Shown piece by piece: positions 21,380 through 31,328 of a DNA stretch of 64,000 bases. The notes under the pieces are model-generated. The model did no database searches. It had not been told where the DNA came from and saw only the letters and a list, made by a program, of their open reading frames with translations. Numbering within the stretch: position 1 is the first letter of the stretch; every line of letters starts with the position of its first letter. The stretch comes from Lasiosphaeris hirsuta. Its lineage: Eukaryota > Ascomycota > Sordariomycetes > Sordariales > Lasiosphaeriaceae. Made by a program: the position numbers and the translations under genes. The stretch is taken from positions 8,370,001 through 8,434,000 of the forward strand of contig JAUKUA010000001.1 in NCBI GenBank assembly GCA_030549175.1, in the 5' to 3' direction.

Positions 21380-22663
21380 ATGGGCGACACCATCTCCAAC
21401 GGCGCCGGGGCTGCCTCGCCGGACTTCCGAGTGGCCATCATCGGCGCCGGCATCGCGGGCCTCAACCTCGCGCTCGGCCTGCAGGCGCGCAGCGTGCCCT
21501 TCGCACTCTACGAGCGCGCGCCCGAGTTCCGCGAGATCGGGGCGGGCATCGGCTTCAGCCCCAACTCGGAGCGGGCCATGGCGCTGCTGGACCCCGAGAT
21601 CCTCGCGTCCTTCAAGCGCATCGCCAACCCCAACGGCGAGGACTACTTCCAGTGGATCGACGGCCACGCCACCGACGAGCTCATCTACAAGCTCTTCGTC
21701 GGCAAGGACGGCTTTCAGGGCTGCCGCCGCTCCGACGTGCTCGACGAGTGGGCCAAGCTGATCGACAAGAAGCACATCCAGTTCAGCAAGCAGGTCGACA
21801 CCATCTCGGACCCCGGCTCGGGCGCGCCCGTCGAGATCCGCTTCGCCGACGGCACCAGCGCCGCGGCGTCGGTGGTCATCGGGTGCGACGGCATCCGCTC
21901 GCGCGTGCGCCAGCTGCTCCTGCCGGCAGACTCGCCGGCGGCCCACCCGCACTACACGTCCAAGTACTGCTTCCGCGCGCTGGTGCCCATGGCGGACGCC
22001 GTGGCGGCCGTGGGCGCATACAAGGCTGGCACGCGCTTCATGTTCCTGGGCCCGCGCGCCCACATCATCACGTACCCGATCGGCGGCAACAGCGTGCTCA
22101 ACGTGCTGGCGGTGCTGTCGGACGACGGGCTGTGGCCCGACAGTGCCAAGCACACGGCGCCGGGCAGCAAGACCGAGGTGGTGCGCGCCTTCGCCGGCTG
22201 GCACCCCACCGTCACCAAGATCGCCGACCTGCTGCCCGACGACATGGACAAGTGGGCCATCTTCGACATGGCCGAGCACCCGGCGCCGACGTACGTGCGG
22301 GGGCGCATCGCGCTCGCCGGCGACGCCGCCCACGCTACCGGCCCGCACCTGGGCGCCGGGGGCGGCCTGGGCATCGAGGACGCCGCCGTGCTGGCGCCGC
22401 TCTTGGAGGCGGTGCACGCGAGCGGCGGCGGCGACGTCGAGGGCGCGTTGCGGGCGTATAACGAGGTCCGCTACCGGCGCACCCAAGACGTGGTGCAGTG
22501 GACGCGGCAGGCCTGTGATTACTTCCACTGGACGGATCCCGAAGTCGGGACCGACTTTGAGAAGTTTGGGCGCGCCATCACGCCCAAGTTCCATGCTATC
22601 TGGGAGTACGACATCGAGGCGGGCGTGGAGAAGGCGCTAGCTCAGTACAAGGCGTCGTTGTAA
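21380..22663 (+). CDS. FAD-dependent monooxygenase (salicylate-hydroxylase-like)
   Basis: Intronless, 427 residues from ATG 21380 (CACAATGGGC, strong context). The frame is open upstream to 21203, but the extra 59 residues look non-coding. The dinucleotide motif GAGIAGLNLALGL is at about residues 21-33, an internal Asp-Gly follows in VIGCDGIRSRVRQLL, and the second FAD motif is LAGDAAHATGPHLGAGGG. This is the class-A flavoprotein hydroxylase pattern. It inserts one oxygen atom into an aromatic or polyketide ring using NAD(P)H. Very high GC with strong codon bias produces a 421-codon antisense shadow frame. The neighbouring reductase and the MFS transporter could serve the same aromatic pathway (inference). 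Confidence 0.93.
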   Translation: MGDTISNGAGAASPDFRVAIIGAGIAGLNLALGLQARSVPFALYERAPEFREIGAGIGFSPNSERAMALLDPEILASFKRIANPNGEDYFQWIDGHATDELIYKLFVGKDGFQGCRRSDVLDEWAKLIDKKHIQFSKQVDTISDPGSGAPVEIRFADGTSAAASVVIGCDGIRSRVRQLLLPADSPAAHPHYTSKYCFRALVPMADAVAAVGAYKAGTRFMFLGPRAHIITYPIGGNSVLNVLAVLSDDGLWPDSAKHTAPGSKTEVVRAFAGWHPTVTKIADLLPDDMDKWAIFDMAEHPAPTYVRGRIALAGDAAHATGPHLGAGGGLGIEDAAVLAPLLEAVHASGGGDVEGALRAYNEVRYRRTQDVVQWTRQACDYFHWTDPEVGTDFEKFGRAITPKFHAIWEYDIEAGVEKALAQYKASL

Positions 22664-22809
22664 AGCTTTCTAAGAAGATCAGCGCAGCCGGGTAGGAGTA
22701 GCATAGATACTACCTAGGAACCTTGAATGTAGGCACTACCGCCAGTGAATGCACCCGGACCACCGTAGGCACTCATGCCAGGGAATCTATCCGGAGAGAC
22801 TGAAATCAT

Positions 22810-23330
22810 CACTGGCACGCCATGCTCGAAGTTGCTCCACAACGTTTGATCGACAGCTCTCCCCTGAATACCTCAATGTTTCCCGGTGCCACGTATTCTG
22901 ACGGACTCGCTGTTCCATGTCGTTTTGTTAGCAGCGCGCAGCCGCGGCGCGCTGACAGGGTCAGTGGGCGTGTTGGACATGCGCAGGTCCTGGAGTTCGG
23001 TGAGCTTGGGTAGAACGTCGACCAGACAGGCGACATCCAGGCCGTTGTCGAAGGTTTTCTGCTGCTGCCGCCGGGCTCGGTCTTGCCGCACGAGTTGCTC
23101 CTCGGTTGCATGACGCCACGTATATCCTCTCTTCGAATTCAGGTAGTCGTCATTCTCCCGCTAGTCAAACACCCTGTGCGGCACGTACAATAGTGACTTG
23201 ACGAGTTTTGATCTTGGGGGGTTGTTTGCCAGAGCTGCGAGGACGTCGAAATCGGGCTCGTGGCAGAAAACAATGTAATCAGCCAGGATTTTGATGCCCG
23301 CTAATTTTATCCAGGTATTTGTGGGCGCAG
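22810..23330 (-). pseudogene. Relic of a fungal F-box/LRR-like hypothetical gene
   Basis: Reading the minus strand from about 23322 gives IKLAGIKILADYIVFCHEPD, then SLLYVPHRVFD, an in-frame TAG at 23161-23163, then RENDDYLNSKRGYTWRHATE and GLDVACLVDVLPKLTELQDL. The order (a YVP...D block, then a W block, then a leucine-rich scoring segment) resembles the C-terminal part of large fungal F-box families. No intact start or full domain is left. The stop could come from one C-to-T or G-to-A change. It may be a truncated duplicate. Confidence 0.45.
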
Positions 23331-23657
23331 CTCAAGTTGATCACATCTGCATGCAGCTCCAGATGCGAGCATATTATGGTCCACATTTCGCAGGGAAAGA
23401 TTTACAGAGCTGCGAGGCCCGCCATGTCGCGAATCGAGCTTTGGAGTTCAATGTGTAGACCCGACCAAATTTTGGTTGCCAGAGTTCAAATTCAGGTGCC
23501 AATTAGGAATAGATTCCTAGTAGACGCGACTTCTAGTTATCTCCAGTGCTCTCCCGGCCGCACTTGCCGACGAATGGGAGGGCATACTGGACAGTGTGAA
23601 ATACGGTGTCTTTTCGAGGGCAAATTTTTTTTTTTTCATTCAGCTCGCACAAATCCG
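23331..23657. other. Intergenic between F-box relic and HET gene
   Basis: Contains a T run near 23627-23636. Nothing else recognised. Confidence 0.5.
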
Positions 23658-25496
23658 TCAAACAAACCAGAACTGTGCACATCGACTACCATCATACGCC
23701 TCGCCCATCATGATGCCATGGACATATGCATCGCCAATGACAACCCAGTTCGACCCTGATTTTCTGATGACCAGGGGCAGCGGGCCGCCTTTGAACAAGG
23801 CAATGTGGTCCCCGATTTTGGACTCCTGCGGGACCAGACACAGGTACCCCGTCTTCGTCCTGGCCAGCCTCCGATTCGTGCTTATCCCCGAAGCCGAAAA
23901 CACCACGCTGGACTCCAGAAGGTTCGGCCACGAAGCCTCGGGTCTCGGCCTCATCTTGAACCCCAATAGCCAGTGCATCCTCCCTGAAATCACACCCCAT
24001 CGTACCGCGAGGCCCAGCAGTTCCGAGTCGAATCTTTTGTACTCCTCCAGCGGGTCCTGCAAAAAATGCCTAACATTTCCCATCGTCATGGTGTGGTAAA
24101 AAGCCTCGGTCATGGGCTGCCCCGTCGGTCCGTAGCGCCTCTTTCGGAGGCACCGCGCCACGGTATCCCTCCAGTCCATCAAAAGGCCCACCATCTCCCT
24201 CCCCTCAAAGGTGAAGGGTCTCACAGCCCCGCCCTCGACGATGGTGTCGAGGATGAAGCCCTCCAGCCCCAGGGATCGCCCATCCGAACTGAACAGGGGC
24301 GAAGCCGGCGAGCCACCCGCGGCGGTAAACAGAATACGGCAGGGCCCGGGCTCGGGCAGCGGGTCGGGGCGGCGGTAGACGATTGTGCCCGAATTGAAGG
24401 TTTCCCGTCGCCAGTCCGGGGCCCAAGATGGCATGTTTGGGGAGCGGGGGGCCTTCACGGGAGCAAGGGCGGAGAGAATATCGAGGTTTCGGTATGTCCG
24501 CAGCACCGACCGAGCAAAGTCGGTGTACGCCTGCTCCGGCGATGCCGTGTCGTCGAACTGGATATCCAGCCCATCCGGACCGGCGTCCCTCGAGAGGCCG
24601 CACAGCGCGTATATCTTGTCCCGGGGGTACTTGGCATCGCTTAGCCAGTGCCTGATGACAAGCGAGAGCAGGGTGCCGCGCTGGCCGCGCTTCTGCTTTG
24701 CGCATTCAGCCCAGGTGGATTTGAAGTGGGTGGAAACGCTAAAGTCCTCGATGTTCATGGCCCACACAAAGGAGGCCGCCATGGCTATGTCTTGCATGCG
24801 AAAGATGTAGGGCCCGCACTGGATCAGCGTCTCGCGGGCCACTGCGGCTTCTTGGATTGTCCAGACGCGCTCTGTCCAAGAACGGGTCACGAGATGCGCG
24901 AGGGTCTGGTACCCTATATCCTTGTTGTGGGGGATGTGCCGCCGGTGGATCTCGGCTTGGGAGGGGAGGTACACGGTGGCGAAACTGGCGCCCTCGGCTG
25001 GGGCAGGCCACTCGCCATCGGTCTCGAGCTGTTGCTGGATGCGTAGGAGCCTCTTGACGAACCCGTCGAGGATGCGTGTGCCGCCGTCTCCGATGGCTGG
25101 CTGACCGAACCAGGCTACCGTCCGCTGGCTCTGCTGGTATATGTGACGCATGAGCTTGATCTGCTCGCTCTTTTCCCCGTCTGGGCCGTTGCTCTGCTGG
25201 TCGATGCACACGGCGTCAACCCAGAGCACCCTGGGACGATCGGCGTATCGCAACGCCGCGAGCGCGTTGAACAGGTTCCCGGTAACAGGGATCTGGAGGT
25301 CGTTTACCAAGATGGTCTTGTCGGATCCGGACCAGTGGTAGGATAATCCCTCATAATATCCCGGCGAAGCCAAGGCGACCACCGAGAGCCGGCACACGAT
25401 GGCCTCATCGGGGTGCGAGGCGCGTTCCACTGTGAGGAGCCTGATCTCGGACGTGGGGTCCGTGAGTGGAACTTGGATGTAGAGAGGCGATGACAT
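23658..25496 (-). CDS. HET-domain (heterokaryon incompatibility) protein
   Basis: Intronless. I start at ATG 25496 (MSSPLYIQVPLTDPTSEIRLL), the usual N-terminus; the frame continues upstream to 25589. The HET domain covers about residues 65-220: YEGLSYHWSGSDKTILVND, LFNALAALRYADRPRVLWVDAVCIDQ, and KSEQIKLMRHIYQQSQRTVAWFG, then RSWTERVWTIQEAAVA. The C-terminus has the common ending KSGSNWVVIGDAYVHGIMMGEA. HET proteins trigger cell death when genetically different hyphae fuse; about a hundred occur in a typical mould, most without a known trigger. No partner-type gene (STAND or het-s-like) is directly next to it. Confidence 0.93.
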   Translation of the reverse strand: MSSPLYIQVPLTDPTSEIRLLTVERASHPDEAIVCRLSVVALASPGYYEGLSYHWSGSDKTILVNDLQIPVTGNLFNALAALRYADRPRVLWVDAVCIDQQSNGPDGEKSEQIKLMRHIYQQSQRTVAWFGQPAIGDGGTRILDGFVKRLLRIQQQLETDGEWPAPAEGASFATVYLPSQAEIHRRHIPHNKDIGYQTLAHLVTRSWTERVWTIQEAAVARETLIQCGPYIFRMQDIAMAASFVWAMNIEDFSVSTHFKSTWAECAKQKRGQRGTLLSLVIRHWLSDAKYPRDKIYALCGLSRDAGPDGLDIQFDDTASPEQAYTDFARSVLRTYRNLDILSALAPVKAPRSPNMPSWAPDWRRETFNSGTIVYRRPDPLPEPGPCRILFTAAGGSPASPLFSSDGRSLGLEGFILDTIVEGGAVRPFTFEGREMVGLLMDWRDTVARCLRKRRYGPTGQPMTEAFYHTMTMGNVRHFLQDPLEEYKRFDSELLGLAVRWGVISGRMHWLLGFKMRPRPEASWPNLLESSVVFSASGISTNRRLARTKTGYLCLVPQESKIGDHIALFKGGPLPLVIRKSGSNWVVIGDAYVHGIMMGEAYDGSRCAQFWFV

Positions 25497-25968
25497 TGCG
25501 ACTAATCGCCAACAATCACGGATATTATTCAAGGTGTCTGGCCGGCTTGAGCTGAGCCCAGTCTCTTTTTCTCCTTCGGTGTGGCTCACGACACCGAGGT
25601 CAGCGGGGTAGAATGAGAAGTCGCACGGTCCCCGTCCTCAGCTCCGTCGAGGGCTTTTGCCAAGCGTTGTTGAAAACAATTCGAGACTTCTTGGCGCATT
25701 TCTCAGGTATGACTTGCCCACCATTCCATCAACATGTATAAAGATTTTGTGTATCCCCCTGATCTTGATCCAATAACTCCGTCCACCCTAACTCTACCCT
25801 CTGCATGCCCTCCGAGTGTCTAATTGTCAGGAGTGCCTGTCGTCTGCCCCCTATTCGAGTGCCATTCGTATTCTTGGCCCTTCAATTTTCGACTCGTTCC
25901 TGGCTCCCCGCACAAAAGTATCCCCCCCGGCATCTTCGAGCGTTGCCCTGTGCCCGAACCCTTCGGCC
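25497..25968. other. Intergenic between HET and aquaporin genes
   Basis: Upstream region of the HET gene and 3' flank of the aquaporin. No signal seen. Confidence 0.5.
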
Positions 25969-27236
25969 TCAAGCGGCAATCTCCTCCCGATCACTGGTAC
26001 ATGAACCGGGCGAATCGGGGTCAGGTTTCCCGGAGCCATGATGCGGCGGAATGAGGTTGTACATGGCAGCCAAGAGAATACCGGCGATTGCGTCGCCGGC
26101 CCACCAGATCCACTGACCTATTTGACGGTCAGCACTCTCAGACACAGGTTGAAACGAAAGCCAGAGATAAAAAGACCCACCAGACAAATCCCGACGGACG
26201 ATTCCCAGTGCAAAGCACCGTGCTGGATTCAATGAGGCGCCGGCATAGCCCCGGATCATTCCGCTGCCAGCAAAGGACATGACGCCGACGGTCGCGCCGA
26301 CCAGCAGCGGCCCGAAGCGAGGTCCAAAGAGCAAGGCTTGGCGTGGGTCCAAACCGACGCCAAAGGCGAGCAGGAGAAGCACAAACGAGCTCGCGATCTC
26401 GTTGAGGAAAAGCTGCCCGTAGGTGGCATACGCAAGGTCGAAGAAACAGCCTCCTCCCTTGAGCCTGGCGGTGCATCACCCATCAGCTATTTGACCCACG
26501 ACGGAAGGGTCGTTCAGTGGGTGACTTACTCGATGGAGAGCTGTCTGCCCCATATGCCGGTCAGGACGCCCCCTCCCACTGCTGCTCCGGCCGTCTGCGC
26601 GCACATGTACAAAACACCTCGAGTCAAGTCAGGTCATGTTTCGCATCAACAATCAGACGGTTCGAGCGTACCTCGCGGCCAGGGACACAGGCCCGTAAGC
26701 ATGGTCGAGAAGGTGATCATGGGGTTGAGATGACCTCCGGACGCCGGGGCCGTGGCGTAGATGAATATCGTCAGCAGGACGATGTTGGAGAGGGCGATGT
26801 AGGCCCCGACCTGCGGCGTCCCGTAGCTCGCGATGGTGGCCCCTATCTGGCCACCCACCAGGACGATGGCCGCGGTGCCGACAAACTCCACCAGCTGGCC
26901 CCAAACTCTGTTAGGTCAAGAGAAAAAAAAAAAAAAAAAAAAGGGGGGGGGGAGGGGGAGGGGGGAGAAAACAGCAGGTCCACCTACGGTCGACCTCCAG
27001 ATGGCCGGGTTGCTCCACCCGCTAAGGAAGTAGTCCCGTTTGCGGTACCACGCCCGGGTGCCGGGCTGGAAGGGCGGCCGGGCCTCGGGCGCAAAGGTGC
27101 CGTCAAAAGCTGCCACGCGCGTGTGCTCCATGGTGTGTGCTGTCGCCGAGCTGCGAGCGGTGCGCGAGGTTTCGGCGCGGAAAAGCGGCGTTGTGGCCGG
27201 CTCCTCGTTCTTTGTCGGCGCCTGGATGCCGTCCAT
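25969..27236 (-). CDS. Aquaporin / aquaglyceroporin-like MIP channel with NPM first motif
   Basis: Exons 27236-26995, 26907-26672, 26617-26530, 26464-26181 and 26117-25969; 332 residues if intron 1 uses donor GTCGAC (26994). A better-looking donor, GTAGGT, six nucleotides downstream breaks the frame. The other introns are clean GT-AG. Six helices and two half-helices are visible. The first motif reads SGGHLNPMITF (NPM instead of NPA); the second is ASLNPARCFALGI (normal NPA). A long polar N-terminus precedes YFLSGWSNPAIW. A changed first motif is seen in fungal aquaglyceroporins and X-intrinsic proteins, so glycerol or other small solutes are possible. Intron 1 carries A20 followed by G10. 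Confidence 0.82.
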
Positions 27237-27701
27237 GTTGGGCACTGATAACTTCCAAGGTAAATTCGGGGCCGAATCAAGATAACGGAGCGAAAAAAAC
27301 CTGTGGGAATCATGGATGGCTATGCCAACCTGTGAGGTGCATGCAGTGGGAAAGAACTGAATGAGCAACTATATTCCGAATTTCCCGCCACTACACGATC
27401 GATGGCTGAACCGTTCATGGGCCAACACAGAGGCGCGTTGGGGATGAATCAGCAACGTCCAATGAGATCTGCAGGAATCTCTTGGTAATGCTGCTGACAG
27501 CGATTGCTAATTGCAGCTACCGCTCTGTGCGACCACTGGATAAATGGGGCTCTGCTAGATATTTTCGCCTATCTTTTGTTTCCCAAAGTCAAAATCTGAG
27601 ACACGGCGATCTTGGGGTTGGATGATATATCGGGAGATTCCTCTCTCTGTCTTGGACTCCACGAGCACCACCACAACGACATACCGAAGGTAACGAAGTC
27701 C
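27237..27701. other. Intergenic, aquaporin promoter
   Basis: AT-richer than the flanking genes. No clear motif. Confidence 0.45.
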
Positions 27702-28676
27702 TCAACAAAGCCACACCGAAACCACGCCTGCAGCCAACATGGCCAGCCCGAGAGAGCCACCACCACTCAGCACCGACACGCCAGCACTCAGCTCCCGGCT
27801 TCCCTCTGTGAAGCGATTTACCCTCAAGCAACTCAGAGATGCTTCCGGGGTCGAACCATCGCCAGGAGAGCTGACATTGGAATAGCCCCAGACCAGACCA
27901 GCAATGTAGACCTGGCGAATCGATTTGTCGTAGGCCGTCAGATTGCCCGCCTCATGCTCGTCCTCACTCAAGCCAATGCGCGCAAAGTCAAAGGTACCGC
28001 TGCTCGACGGCTCAGGCTCTCTGTCACGGTCGATTGCTAGGCCCCCGTCAACGCCCGTCTCCTCACTGGAATCCCCAGGGCAAAACTCACTAGACGTAAC
28101 CGCATACCACCCCTTCCCAAACGCTTCTTCACAGCTCGGAGCCAAGTCCACCTCCGGACACCGGAACCCCCTCCCGGCCCCGCCGAACCCGGTAGCCATC
28201 GACCTCAGCAGATCCGCCCTGCACGCGGCCGGCAGCACCCCGTCGCACCCAGGGTCCACACCCCCGGCGGCGTCCGACGCCAGGCCGTCGACGAAGTACA
28301 GCGTGTCGCAGACGTACCACGACGGATCGACGGCGCTGCTGCCATTGCCGCCGACGGCCGGCTGCAGCAGGCCGTCGGGCGCGTCGAGCTGGATCCAGGT
28401 CCCCGTGACGAACCTGCCGTTGCCGTTGGGCACGTCGTTCTTCACCCGGATCGACCAGGTCCACCTCTCGGATTGGCCGGCGGCGCCGGGGTACGGCGTG
28501 CTGAGGTTGAAGCCGGCCACGGGCGCCTGGCCGGTGGCGTTGGCCGTGAGGAAGGCGGCGTCCCAGGCCGAGTTGGTGATGAAGGTGACGGCGTCGGACG
28601 AGATGGGCGCGCTTACCGCTGCGGCGAGCCGGGGTGCGAGGGCGGCGAGTGCGAGACGTAGTAGCGCTGGCAACAT
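27702..28676 (-). CDS. Secreted, probably GPI-anchored hypothetical protein
   Basis: 324 residues from ATG 28676, chosen because it begins with a signal peptide (MLPALLRLALAALAPRLAAAVS). The body has Cys at several positions (WYVCDTLYF, DPGCDG, AACRADLL, FRCPEVD, SCEEAF, EFCPGD) and N-glycosylation sites (NATG, NLST, NGSS, NLTA, NVSS). The C-terminus has a small-residue omega-like zone (LSAGVSVLSGGG) followed by the hydrophobic tail SLGLAMLAAGVVSVWLC, the GPI-signal pattern. No enzymatic motif. It is probably a cell-wall or surface protein. The antisense frame 27943-28692 is a shadow. Confidence 0.8.
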   Translation of the reverse strand: MLPALLRLALAALAPRLAAAVSAPISSDAVTFITNSAWDAAFLTANATGQAPVAGFNLSTPYPGAAGQSERWTWSIRVKNDVPNGNGRFVTGTWIQLDAPDGLLQPAVGGNGSSAVDPSWYVCDTLYFVDGLASDAAGGVDPGCDGVLPAACRADLLRSMATGFGGAGRGFRCPEVDLAPSCEEAFGKGWYAVTSSEFCPGDSSEETGVDGGLAIDRDREPEPSSSGTFDFARIGLSEDEHEAGNLTAYDKSIRQVYIAGLVWGYSNVSSPGDGSTPEASLSCLRVNRFTEGSRELSAGVSVLSGGGSLGLAMLAAGVVSVWLC

Positions 28677-29240
28677 GGCAGTCGTGACGTAGGGATGGGG
28701 GAGGGGGGAGACGTGGCGTGGGCTGTCCAGGCCCCGCGGCCGGCATCTTAACCGAAGGGATCTGGGCTTCGTTGGTGCTGCATGACGAAGGATCGTGACG
28801 CCATCCCTGGAGTTCAAAGGCGTTTGAGAGTGCGAGCTTGTTTGAGAGACCGAGCATCTGTGCGCGACCGCCAAAATGATCACCACCGACAGAAGGCCAA
28901 GACAAAGTCAAGACTGTTTCTGCTGCCAAGGTAAAAAGCTTGCTGACTTGTGCCAAAGTCAAAACCGTAACAATGGGACCTGAGATTGAGACAACTAGTT
29001 ACCAGTCTCATGACTTGGGCACTAAATTTCGTGGGTCATGGAAAGGGTGGGATGGAGTTGCAATATACGGCTCTCTAGTCCGAACTCAAGCCATCAATTT
29101 TCTCGTACGCGCCTGTCGATGAAATGACTGACGCGGTCTGCCGAGGTCTGGCTCAGAAACATCTCAGAATGCTTGTTATTCAGTCAGCAAAGGCCGTTTC
29201 AACCACTCCTCTTGAAGCGCAAGCCAATGAAATCTCAAGA
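28677..29240. other. Intergenic, promoter of the GPI-type protein
   Basis: No repeats or RNA signal. The plus-strand frame that begins at 29124 is a GC-driven shadow of the next gene. Confidence 0.5.
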
Positions 29241-31328
29241 TCACGCATCAGCCAACCCAGCCACGCCCCCGTCCCTCGTCATGACCACCCTCATCCCCTT
29301 GGCCATCCTCTCCATCTCCCCGGCATCCGGCACCCCCTCGACCCTCACTCGCTCCACAAAGCCACAAAACAGCAACGGCAACACCGACCCCTTCCAGACC
29401 GGCACCCTCCCATCCCCGTACCCCTCCCCAATAACCGCCGCGAGCAGCAGCGCAGCGAGCACCAACAACCCGACGGGCAGCGCCAGCCACGCCCACTCGA
29501 ACCGCACACAAACCGTCGTCTCGACCGCGGTCCCCAGCACGTCCGGCCGCACGTCGCTCCCCCCGCTGGTGCTGGCATACAAGCTGTGGCCGCGCAGGCG
29601 CATCTGCGCCGTGGCGGCGGCCGCGAGCCCGTCGACGACGCGCCCGACCGACGTCGCGGTGGCGCCGCCGTCGGCCCAGAAGGCGTTGAGCCAGAAGGCC
29701 GCGTCGGGGCAGTGCAGCGTGCGCGGGGCGTCGAGGGTGGCGACGCACGACCCCGCGAGCAGGGCATCGCGCAGGTGGGAGGCCAGGGCCGCCGCGAGCA
29801 CCCAGTACAGCTTGTAGATGCACTCGAGGGGCGCCGTGGTGGGGACGCCGTCCGGGGCGAGGACCGGTTCGAAGAGGTGCGGCGGGCCGAGGGAGGCGAA
29901 CGTGGTGGGCGTGTAGAGGGTGGTGTTGATCGCGCAGGGGGTCTTGAGGACTGTGTGGCTGTGGAACGTGTTGGTGCTGTAGAGGGGCGCGATCTCGGCG
30001 GCGGGCGAGGCCGGGACGGTGGAGATGAGCGTTTCGGTCAGGCGGTTGTTGGTGATGAAGCCGTGGTAGTTTTTCACGCATGGGTAGAGGGCGCACGAGA
30101 TGGCGAGGGGCCGCATGCCGCCGTCGAGCGAGGGCACGTTGACGTTGTTGGCGCACCGGGGGGAGTCCGGGCTGAGGGCGCACGCGGCTGTGGTGAAGAG
30201 GAGCAGCGTCATGTTGTTGAGGGACACGCCGAACTCGGTCGACGTGTTGCCCAAGGCCGAGACCGGGAGCCACTTGAGATCGTTGTCTTGGATGTTGAGC
30301 ACCGGTTTTTGTTCTTCGGGACTGACGTAGAGACCACCCCCGGGCAGCGTGTAGTTGGCATTTTTGGCTGATATCTGGCCCGTCAAGTCAACGCAGGCGC
30401 TGCAGAGGCCGATGGTGGAATGCGTGATGGCGTTGTACTCCGGGAACGTGCAGTTTCCCGTGCTGCAGTTTGCCGCCATGGCCGAGTCCTCCCCGAGGGG
30501 ATTGGTAAGCCCGTTGATCAAGGCCGCTTGCACGTCGGGATACAGACGGTACAGGCCGGCCCCGTAACGGAACGAGCCGCCATCGGCAATGTTGGCGACG
30601 GGAATGGATGCCACACCCGATGGGCTGGACTGCTGGCAGGTGACTGTTTTGATGGCCTGTTGGCTAAAGGGACCGATAGCCAGGGACACAAGCGTGACGG
30701 CAGCTGCAAGAGTGGCGATAACTGTCTTCGGAATCGTTGCAAAGAACTTTAGGGAGCCCAGGGATCCCCGACTGGCTTCGTCGAAGCGCTGCAGGTCAAT
30801 CAGGCGGCGGCCCTTTTGGAACCAGGTCCACTTCTCCTGGCTGATGATCTCTGCCACGGTGGCCAAAAGGGCAGCTTTGAAGACGGTCATGATGATGGAC
30901 ACCAGTGTTGTTAGATTGATTGTATAGGGCCACTCGGGCACCCTTCGTCCGTCAAAGTAGACGAGCAGAAAGATGATGGCGGCTATGGATCCTCCCGCGA
31001 CAAACACGGCGAGGATCTCCCATTTCCAGAAGCGCATGACATGGACGCCATCTGTCGTCTTTGGGTTGCTGGGCGCCGCCGGGACTGAATAGGGGCTCTG
31101 TGGACTCTGTGGACCCTGTGGACTCTGTGGACCCTGTGGACTCTGTGGACCCTGTGGACTCTGTGGACTCTGTGGACTCTGCGGACTGGGAAGCCCAGGA
31201 GAGTACGGTAGGTAGTGAGGATTTGGGGCGTAGTACTGTGAGCTCGGGACCGGGCTTCTCGGGCCCGGATATGCCCCATACTGAGGGACTGGGCCTGTGT
31301 TGTCGCTGAACTGCCACGGATGTTGCAT
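29241..31328 (-). CDS. DUF3176 membrane protein with PQS/PQG repeat N-terminus
   Basis: Intronless, 695 residues. Residues 1-85 are Pro/Gln/Ser/Tyr-rich and include about ten tandem 3-residue units (PQS or PQG), encoded by the 9-bp repeat at 31094-31189. Helices follow at about 103-125 (ILAVFVAGGSIAAIIFLLVYF) and 140-160. DUF3176's hallmark segment is WTWFQKGRRLIDLQRFDEASRG, then a helix (IATLAAAVTLVSLAIGPF) and a long Cys-containing extracellular domain (NCSTGNCTFPEYNAI, GLCSACVDLT). A last helix (WLALPVGLLVLAALLLAAVI) precedes a short tail. The domain has no known function. The antisense frame 29124-30371 is a shadow. Confidence 0.9.
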   Translation of the reverse strand: MQHPWQFSDNTGPVPQYGAYPGPRSPVPSSQYYAPNPHYLPYSPGLPSPQSPQSPQSPQGPQSPQGPQSPQGPQSPQSPYSVPAAPSNPKTTDGVHVMRFWKWEILAVFVAGGSIAAIIFLLVYFDGRRVPEWPYTINLTTLVSIIMTVFKAALLATVAEIISQEKWTWFQKGRRLIDLQRFDEASRGSLGSLKFFATIPKTVIATLAAAVTLVSLAIGPFSQQAIKTVTCQQSSPSGVASIPVANIADGGSFRYGAGLYRLYPDVQAALINGLTNPLGEDSAMAANCSTGNCTFPEYNAITHSTIGLCSACVDLTGQISAKNANYTLPGGGLYVSPEEQKPVLNIQDNDLKWLPVSALGNTSTEFGVSLNNMTLLLFTTAACALSPDSPRCANNVNVPSLDGGMRPLAISCALYPCVKNYHGFITNNRLTETLISTVPASPAAEIAPLYSTNTFHSHTVLKTPCAINTTLYTPTTFASLGPPHLFEPVLAPDGVPTTAPLECIYKLYWVLAAALASHLRDALLAGSCVATLDAPRTLHCPDAAFWLNAFWADGGATATSVGRVVDGLAAAATAQMRLRGHSLYASTSGGSDVRPDVLGTAVETTVCVRFEWAWLALPVGLLVLAALLLAAVIGEGYGDGRVPVWKGSVLPLLFCGFVERVRVEGVPDAGEMERMAKGMRVVMTRDGGVAGLADA
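31094..31189 (-). repeat. 9-bp coding minisatellite (PQS/PQG units)
   Basis: On the + strand the unit is GGACTCTGT, alternating with GGACCCTGT, about ten copies in frame inside the DUF3176 gene. Copy number can change without breaking the frame. Confidence 0.9.

Noticed and set aside
21329..22594. 421-codon open frame antisense to the FAD monooxygenase
   Set aside because: The composition mirrors the GC-rich sense codons and there is no motif. The sense gene has clear FAD motifs.
23460..23530. tRNA-like B-box (GTTCAAATTC) near 23485
   Set aside because: No A box or cloverleaf could be formed around it.
29124..30371. 415-codon frame antisense to the DUF3176 gene
   Set aside because: Arg/Gly/Glu-rich shadow of a GC-rich gene with no domain.
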